Assembly (NCBI GenBank): GCA_007644065.1
Contig: VJWN01000013.1
Location: 1,178,001-1,242,000, forward strand
From: Margaritispora aquatica
Taxonomy: Eukaryota; Ascomycota; Leotiomycetes; Helotiales; Discinellaceae
Length of the DNA stretch: 64,000 bases
Direction of reading: 5' to 3'
Made by a program: the position numbers and the translations under genes. Of this stretch, positions 56,713 through 64,000 are shown one piece after another. Numbering within the stretch: position 1 is the first letter of the stretch; each line of letters begins with the position of its first letter. The notes beneath the pieces are model-generated. The model was not told the origin of the DNA. It did no database searches and saw only the letters and a program-made list of their open reading frames with translations.

Positions 56713-59064
56713 TGGGTATGAGCTCTTGGTTAGAAAACTTCAACGTTGGCTGAGGCTATATTGAAGAGTTGGATCTCCAGCGCGGATACACGGGATAGGC
56801 CTGCAGAGTGCCTTACCCAGTCTTACGCTCAACGATTGATGCTCTGCGCCTCTGGTTATTAGCCCGTGAATGTCGGTATGTAGTGCAGGGGCCTATCCAG
56901 TCGTAATCAGGATACTGATCGCGAGTGAAGAGGCCGGATCTTGCTGATGGTGATGGTTGTTTCAGCCTATGAGAACATGGATAACGGTGTTCGTGCTACC
57001 TTCAGACCGCAGAATGGAGTAGGTTTGCCCCGATAGATTGCGCCAATTCTGCCAAGCTGCAATGACAGGTTCCATTATTACCCCAGAGCATCACACATGC
57101 ATGTCCCCTACCGAGACATCATCCTCTCGGGCATGCATATGTCCAGATAAGTTATATCCTGGCTGCATATTGATTCTTCTCGAAGATATCCAGACTACAC
57201 CTGATGAGACGCCAAAGAAATGCGGCGGTATACCCCGGTCATTGGAATCAGAATAAAGTGTGTAACATTAATCCTTCCACGAACGATGCGAGATTTTTGA
57301 AAAGGCTACAAGAAACTGCAGCCTCGGGCAGGATATGCTGCACTATTTGCAACTATGTGGCGGTTTGTTTCCTGGCAAGACATAATCTTTCCAATTCCGC
57401 AATAAAACCTTCAAGATGTACTTCTTAAACTGATTATTAAATCGGCATCTCTTCTTTCTTGCTTCCCAACTGTCTATATCTCCCTCGTACCGCCGCACTC
57501 ATCCGTCTCGTCAAGGGAGTCCTAGTTATTCTCTCTCTCGCTCACTCAGATTGCTAGCTGAAATGGGTGGGTCATATTTCGAATTACCCTCACCACAATT
57601 GGTCACTTTCTCTGTTAACATCTTTCAGTATCCTCCAGCGATATCATCGCTCTCTGCTTTGGCTTCTCCTCGAATATCATTGCTGCTATTGCTATTGTTA
57701 TGTCATGTCGATATCTTCGTCCGCGTCCGCCAAGTAATTGCTCCGCACCTCACCCTCCATCAGGATAAAAGCTAATACGAGCAAAGCGGACTATGACATA
57801 GAGAGACAAAGGTCAAGAAACGTTAGCCTAGTCCCCATGTCAACCAATATAGGGCAATGGCACCTCGAGACCAGATGGGAGATGCACCGCACCGAGTCCT
57901 ACCAGTCCATCAGATCTGCCAGAATTCATTGAAGCAACGATAACGTTGGAAATGAAGAGGTGTACATAACTATGAGTAAGTGACTTGCTCTTTCATGCGA
58001 GTGTGGACATGCTGATACGGAGAAGTACCCTGCACATATAGGATATAGTGCTCATCAAGAAGGAAGCGATAGAGGGTATATGCGGACATGGGGTTATGAG
58101 GAAGCGAGTAATGGAAGACATGAATAACAGTGGACATGAATGAAGCAAGACACGAATGACGAAGACACGAATAAATGAACAGGCGGAATGATTGTGGACA
58201 CACACGACGAAATGCACCGCCACGTCCAGAAGCAGGAATGAAGGACATATGGTGAGGCTAGGCTGGAAAGGACGACAAGGAGGTGATAAGGGGAAACCCA
58301 AAGGTTTGAGAACAACTCTTGAACATCGCTAGGATTGAGGACGATGATGATTTGGTGTGGAACTATATAACTGGGGAACAGCTTTGAAACTTGGGTTCGA
58401 CTAAAGGAGTTGAGAAGAGAAGTATGGTTACAGAGGATATCTGAGCATAATCTATGAGTGTTGGTAGGGGAGTTCTTGGTTGACAGAGATCTTTGTGTTG
58501 TGAGTGGTCAGATAAGCGACATGCAAGAGAGGAGAGGGAGAGAGGAGGGAAAGGAGAATCAGGATTTAGACATGACCCGGGATCATTTGTAAGATTGGAA
58601 CAACTTACAATATGCACATTATCACTGGAGACCACTTTCAACTTTGGAGGTTCTCAGACATGCGAAGACGCGAATTCTCAAGAAGCAATGCTTTCTATTT
58701 CTCTTTTTCGGTACCAAAGCACGCTCCAGCCGATGCAAGCAAGTACGAGATGATACCTCTTCGTCTATACTATCTGTACCTTGTTTATCTATTCGTGCTG
58801 TAGGCAAATGCGCCTAGGTTCCCCAGCACACACCAAAGATCTCCCGTTCATGATTCATGAGGCTATTTTCCTTTCAATCATGACGGGACCAAATTTTGCC
58901 CAAATGCTGACGACAAGAGCGTCAGACCAGGCACCCAAGCCAACTTATCGACAACTCCTTTTACCGCTCCCAAGTACCCTCGACCTACGTCTTCACACCA
59001 AAACTCCGTCATCACCGCCAGTCCTTCCAACCAAACAATGCTAGCACAATGACATGCAAGCGCG

Positions 59065-62000
59065 TTAGTCTATCTTGATATCATCATGGTCTTCGAGATG
59101 AATCTCAGCAGCAGGTTCCTCAACTTCTAGTCTCTCGTCTTCGTACTGAGCGGCGGGGTAGTGCATGTGACCTTCTAACATGTCAGCTTGCAACGAAATA
59201 GCAGCTGCCTGCCCATCTTCATCCAAATCAGGCACGGGGCTTGCATCTTCGTAAGGTCTATCCAGATCGTCAAGTGCTTGAGCATCATCGAAATCTGTAA
59301 TCCGGTTCTGGAGTGAGGTCTCGCTCGCTGACGAGTCATGATTGACAATGTCACTAGCACCATCGATTTCCGAGCCTGCACCAGACACAATGTCTCGATT
59401 AATGTTGCTGAGGGCATTGAAATTCCAGCTGGCAATGCCGCCGGTAGCGTGAGGTAATGCCGAGAGATTCTGCCTGTTGACGCTGTTGTATCCCAAGCTC
59501 ATGTCAATACCTTCATCCTCAATGCTGGCTTGTGGATCGTTCATAGCCGAGTCTCCCAGCAAAGGCGCATCGTCATCATCCGATGCATAGCTTGGAAGCT
59601 TTTCGAGATTAGTTGGATTGATTGTCGTCATCTCGGCGCCATGGTGAAAACCATTTGCTTGGTGAGCTGCTCCTGCTCCTGTCAAAGGGCTCGACGACCC
59701 ACGAAGGGAGGAGTTTCCGACGAGGCCCTGATCTTCCCCCGACTCTTCATCATCGGAAGGTTCGTTAGGATTTTCATACTTGCGGAAGATTTCTTGGAAT
59801 CTTGGTCCACCTAAAGGTACTTCGGATCGACGTCTGTAAAATAACAGATACGCACTCGAAGAGACAACACGAGAAACGTCCTTTAGCATGGATGCAGAAG
59901 AATCTACAATATATTAGTCCTGAACTGGAAACGTTTGCTGCAGAGAAAGTGCCTACCATTATACTCATACCACTGGCCATCGAGGAAGTTTTTGGCAAAC
60001 GCAGTGTAATGTCCCCCTCCAAGTCCACCATAATGATCATCCACTGCAATAAGGTCGTAGATCTCGTGTTTGCCTTCTTCGGTTTCTATGGCTCTCGAGC
60101 TGAGGTCCAGTCCTTCAATTGGGAAGTCAACCAATACATCGAGCTTATCCCGCCGATAAGCTGCCGAGCTGAAGCGCTTGAGGTGCATCACGAGTATATC
60201 TGGAGTCTTCCACAACTCGAACTTTTTGGTTGCTCGACGGTGCTCCTTGCAGCGGGGACAATACCATGTATCCTGCTCAGACAAGACCTCCACTTTGCCG
60301 AACTCGTCCAGACAATCATCCAAAGTAATGCCGGTCTTCTTCCTGTGCATCCGAGCCTTTCGCTTGGCGTCGAGCTCTGGATCAGGAAGATATGGAACTT
60401 CTGACTTTCCCCATGTTCTATAGCCTCGCATCGAACCATCCTTATTGTCACCATTGAATAAACCATCCCATGCCTCTGTAGCCCAGTCTACCACGATACC
60501 TTCGCCGAGGCGGATAAGTGGACCGTCATCTGGGGCATCCTGTTCAGGGCTAGCCATGCTCTGTACAGATTTGGCCAGCTGTTTGCCCTTTTTGGAGTAA
60601 GTTTTTATATTTCTCTTCTTGCTCTTGTTACCTACGTTGACACGTCCGGGCTTTGCGCGGAGTGGAAGAGCCTAGTCTTCTGTCAGATAAAGAGTCTTTG
60701 CACACCGGAAACGTGCAATGGTGAAGCGATGGAAAGACACAAGTGAATAGTTTAACTTACGTGAGAAGCCTTGGCAGGGATGTCTTCATCTTCATCACTG
60801 GATTCATCGTTCATGCGAGTTTTGACTGCAAGATTATCACGATCACTAGTATCTGAACTCGCTCGGCCGTTCGAATCCTCGTAGCCGCTCATTGAGTTTG
60901 TATCCAATGACTGAGACACATAAGGATTTCTTGAAGACAAGGGAGGATATGTCTTCTCCTCATCGACTGATGTACCCCAGCCAGTAGGAACATACTCCTT
61001 CGAGCCTACAAAATAGCTCAGATTGAATAGGTTTTGTAGTCTAGGATCCAAATAAGCTTCGGGATTTACAAAAGAAGGTCGTTGAGTGTTAAATCGTGTA
61101 GAACAGGAGCTGTCTAAGCATTAACACCACCATTTGATACGACTATTTTGTGCTTACCTAGTCTCTGCTTTCTCGGATTGATGCACTGATGAGTCGGTTT
61201 CTACTGACTCTCTGACTACAGTTGTGTCGTTCATGATCACATCCACCAATTCTTCCTCGCCATCGACAGAATGAGCCACGACCTTGTTGTCACCGGAAGA
61301 GTCGGCATCTGAATTAGTAGTTATAACCATATCAGCCTCGGCACTGTCAGCATCACTGGGTTCTGTTGATCCCTCATCAAGGAGATTTGAGGTGGTCAAG
61401 CACACGACTTTTTCCAGAATTTTACGCCTAATCGTGTCTTCATTCCGCGCCTTAAAAAGATTAGTTTCTATTAAGTAGAGGATTCGAATAAACTAACCTC
61501 ATCTAGTGTGACAGTGATGAAGTGAGGAACAGCATCAAAAATCCAGGGCTTTATATTGTTATATCTACTAGCCCGAAAATTACGCTCACCACTGGGTCGA
61601 CGGTGAAAGACAGGCACAACTAGTCTGGCGGCTGCAGGGTCGTCCCAGCCAGGTAGATCATCGTCGTCCTGGTTATTGCCGTAGCTGTGATACGACTTTC
61701 CCTTTTTCTTGGGCTTCTCAGGAGCCGGCCAATTGGTAGGCTCATACTCTAATTCATGCACAACAGCAATGTCGGAACCAGTAATAGCTTCTGAAGCAGT
61801 ATCCGTGTCTTCGTATATCTTGTAGAATTTGTTCTTGTGTTCTTCTGCAGCAAAGAGTCTTTTAGTTGGCACACCGACCCGCTTTGAGATGAATTCTTTT
61901 AGCGCTGAGATTGGTGCATGCTTGTCGATATCAACTGATATCCTGATGGGCCGATCATTCAAAGGGTAGAAAAACACGTCATGCGACCAGGAATTCTCAA

Positions 62001-63991
62001 TTGGTAATTGAAGAGTTAAGTTGTTGAATGGGTCGAATGTGATACTGACTTTGTCACAAACTGGACAAACGAGGGTGGACTTGTACATGCCAGTAAAAAG
62101 GTCTGCAATGACAGAATCGTCTCGCCTCTTGGTGATATCCCAGACCTGGGCAGCCAATTCTCGGATAGCCTCGGGATTATTGACCATTTCATCTGTGGAA
62201 TCAGGCTTTTCGATATATGGCTTCTTTTTCACACGACTCAGATCTTCTTGCAGACCATCTAGGAGAAACCCCAAAAATTCTTGTGAATCTTGCTGAGCCC
62301 ATCCAGAAAACGAGGGAGCATACCTACCAATGGTAGTCTTGAAATATCGAGGGGCGACTGAAGTTGGTACAGGTTCGTGATATATTTCACTCAGCAGGGC
62401 CTCGTATGCCTTCGCAACGTCTCCATTATTTCCTAAAGGATTGTGTTCATTGATCTCCTCCTTTGCTGTTCCAGTTAAGAAATATTTGGTCAATTCTTCA
62501 ACACTTCGGACACACTGCAAAGCAGAATTCATGTAGCATGTATTTCCCAGATTGCTCAATCCTGACGTGCCCATTTGTCTGCCTGCCTTCTGAGCTCTAC
62601 CACGGGTTACAGGCCCAGAAGGAGCCGGACTGTTTCGTCCACTGTTGTTCTGATTTTTGCCAGTTGTCCTCGTGAGCGCTGTGGATGTGGCTCTTGTATC
62701 CTTGCTGGAAACATAGTTTGACACATACATGTCGCCCGTCCCAGAGCCACAGATGAATTCATCCAAAACCACAGTCTGAGTGTCCCCGAGTCCAACGAAG
62801 GACAGGTTCAAATTACCGTTGTAGTTAGAGTCACTACTAAAATCCCTGAAGTCTACCAGTTCTCTGCTGACATTCTTCTCTAGTTGATTGAAAGAAGGGA
62901 CATCTAGGAAAAGTCCAGTCCAGGAGTCTTGAGGTTCACGTTGAACTGAAGTATCTGCAGCAGGACTACCTGGCCTTGAAGGCGGAGGGGTAGCAGTACT
63001 CGCAATTGGAAGACTTGGTTCAGCAGCAGGTAAAAGCCTGGGAACTCGCCAAACACGTACTTTATTCTTTAATGGAATATTTGCTGCAGTCTTGACCATC
63101 TTTAGAAAGTCAAGATATCTGCATGCCCTGGTAAGGACAAAAACAGGTGCAGCAGGATTCTCAGCTTTGAGCTTCTGTGGTATGTTGATAGGGTTGTTAT
63201 CTCCGTAAAGTCTGTGAATTGTGAAAACTGGCGGATAGTACTCAAATTGGACATTCGGAAGCCCATCCGCGCCAATACTGGTATCATGTGCAACTCGCTC
63301 AATGGGTATAGCTCCTTGCATCAGGCCGTACCAGTCCATCAGTAGATCCCAAGCATCTTTACTCAGAGGCCTAAATTGTTCGTCTCCAGCTCCTGGTTTC
63401 AACAGAACATGTTCAACGCCATTGACATCCTTAATGATTTGTTGAGTAATGTCTGAATTATCGACTGGACCAATCTCGCCCTCTGGCTCCTCTTTGCTCG
63501 TCTTTAGAGCTTCTGTACCCCGAGAAATGACACGGTTCAGCCATCGCTTCGAAACAAGATATACTTTATCTCCAGGACGTGGTTGTTTTTGCTGATCAGT
63601 CTCGTAGAGTGTGGTGATGACATTAATCTGGGCATCGATTGAAGGAATTTCTAAAAGACACCAAAATCAGTGACTGTAGGAAGAGCTGGATAAAATACTC
63701 ACCCATGCTTGCAGATCTACCTATTACAGCAATAGGTTCTTCGTCCTCGTCGTCCAGCTCAACTCGCTGAGGACCAGGCTCGCCATTAAGCATATCAATT
63801 GATTGGGCTCTTTGAGGTCTTGCAGCCGGTGTTGATTTTGGAGAGATAACCACGGGCGCTGGGTCAGAAGAGGGTACTGGTATCATATCGACATCTTCTG
63901 GACTGGAGTTGATTATTTCTGAATCCAATTCTGAAGCACGGCGCTTGAGGGGTGACGACGACCTTTCAGAGTGATCTGCTGCTCCTCCCAT
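59065..63991 (-). CDS. UBP12: Ubiquitin-specific protease with DUSP domain (Ubp12/USP15-like)
   Basis: Six minus-strand exons join in frame: 63991-63703, 63650-61498, 61450-61158, 61109-60761, 60671-59957 and 59903-59065. The product has 1545 residues. A disordered N terminus precedes a DUSP domain (PRPGDKVYLVSKRWLNRVIS, then LSKDAWDLLMDWYG). The Cys box GLSNLGNTCYMNSALQC has catalytic Cys468. A split zinc ribbon is seen as LVCPVCDK and WYCPRCKEH. Between the two halves of the catalytic domain lies a long acidic, disordered insert (exons 3-4). The His box GGHYTAFAKNFLDGQWYEYN has catalytic His1249. The C-terminal 270 residues are acidic and disordered. It should remove ubiquitin from substrates in cytosol or nucleus. 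The start is the first ATG in the frame, 9 bases from the window edge; an upstream exon outside cannot be excluded. Confidence 0.93.
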
Positions 63992-64000
63992 GATTGCTCG

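Larger units (their letters stand above)
54489..59064. other. Gene-poor 4.6 kb, repeat-rich
   Basis: No frame here has a recognisable domain. The longest minus frame (55644-56054) is an artefact of a CTT repeat read as poly-Glu. Simple repeats cluster at 55.3-56.7 kb. The last part lies 3' of the deubiquitinase and the first part 3' of the kinase, so neither gene's promoter is here. A non-coding transcript or an unrecognised small gene is possible. Confidence 0.45.

Noticed and set aside
1..64000. tRNA, rRNA and other structured RNA genes
   Set aside because: I scanned by eye for tRNA A/B-box patterns and rRNA-like blocks and saw none convincing; a covariance-model search would be needed to exclude them.

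Overview
The window looks like nuclear DNA of a filamentous ascomycete (Pezizomycotina; a leotiomycete would fit, but nothing here decides the class). The evidence is: genes split by short introns of about 45-140 bp with GTAAGT-like donors and CTAAC/CTAAT branch points; fungal versions of Tip41, Aurora kinase, Atp23, Pro1, a Ste23-like insulinase and a DUSP-type deubiquitinase; a Tri5-family terpene synthase; and one transposon whose sequence is AT-saturated with almost no CpA/TpG, the mark of repeat-induced point mutation (RIP). Exon coordinates were worked out by hand from splice signals and reading frame. GTG and TTG starts were not accepted for genes unless stated.

Layout. 0-4.3 kb: the 5' end of an unidentified gene leaving the left edge, then a decayed, catalytically dead E2-like/F-box gene broken in a TA microsatellite. 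4.3-7.4 kb: an alpha/beta hydrolase and a BTB-domain protein. 8.1-11.5 kb: a patchy, partly AT-rich stretch with a frameshifted J-like pseudogene, a long multi-pass membrane protein ORF with no clear start, and a broken RING finger. 12.7-16.2 kb: an M16 insulin-degrading-enzyme homologue with a presequence-like N terminus and a C-terminal SKL. 19.9-25.6 kb: a tight housekeeping block of Tip41, Aurora kinase, Atp23 and glutamate 5-kinase sharing short divergent promoters. 26.3-35.4 kb: a disordered nuclear-type protein with a duplicated basic motif, a class 3 lipase, a VWA-domain protein, and a small single-span membrane protein visible only after splicing.

36.0-39.0 kb is a complete but RIP-ruined hAT-type DNA transposon with terminal inverted repeats and an intact 8-bp target duplication. 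Just beyond it lie a cytochrome P450 (minus) and a Tri5-family sesquiterpene synthase (plus), divergently arranged and probably a minimal terpenoid locus. The synthase ends in six tandem 18-bp repeats coding a hexapeptide. 45.7-54.5 kb holds a cytochrome c peroxidase-type haem peroxidase, a DUF6594-like membrane protein and a Ser/Thr kinase. A 4.6-kb gene-poor stretch full of simple repeats follows. The right end is filled by a six-exon, 1545-residue ubiquitin-specific protease.

Functionally most of the window is unlinked single genes. The one plausible pathway unit is the P450 plus terpene synthase. The most unusual observations are the intact hAT boundaries beside that pair, the repeat tail on the synthase, the dual targeting signals on the insulinase, and the dead, microsatellite-broken E2-like gene.
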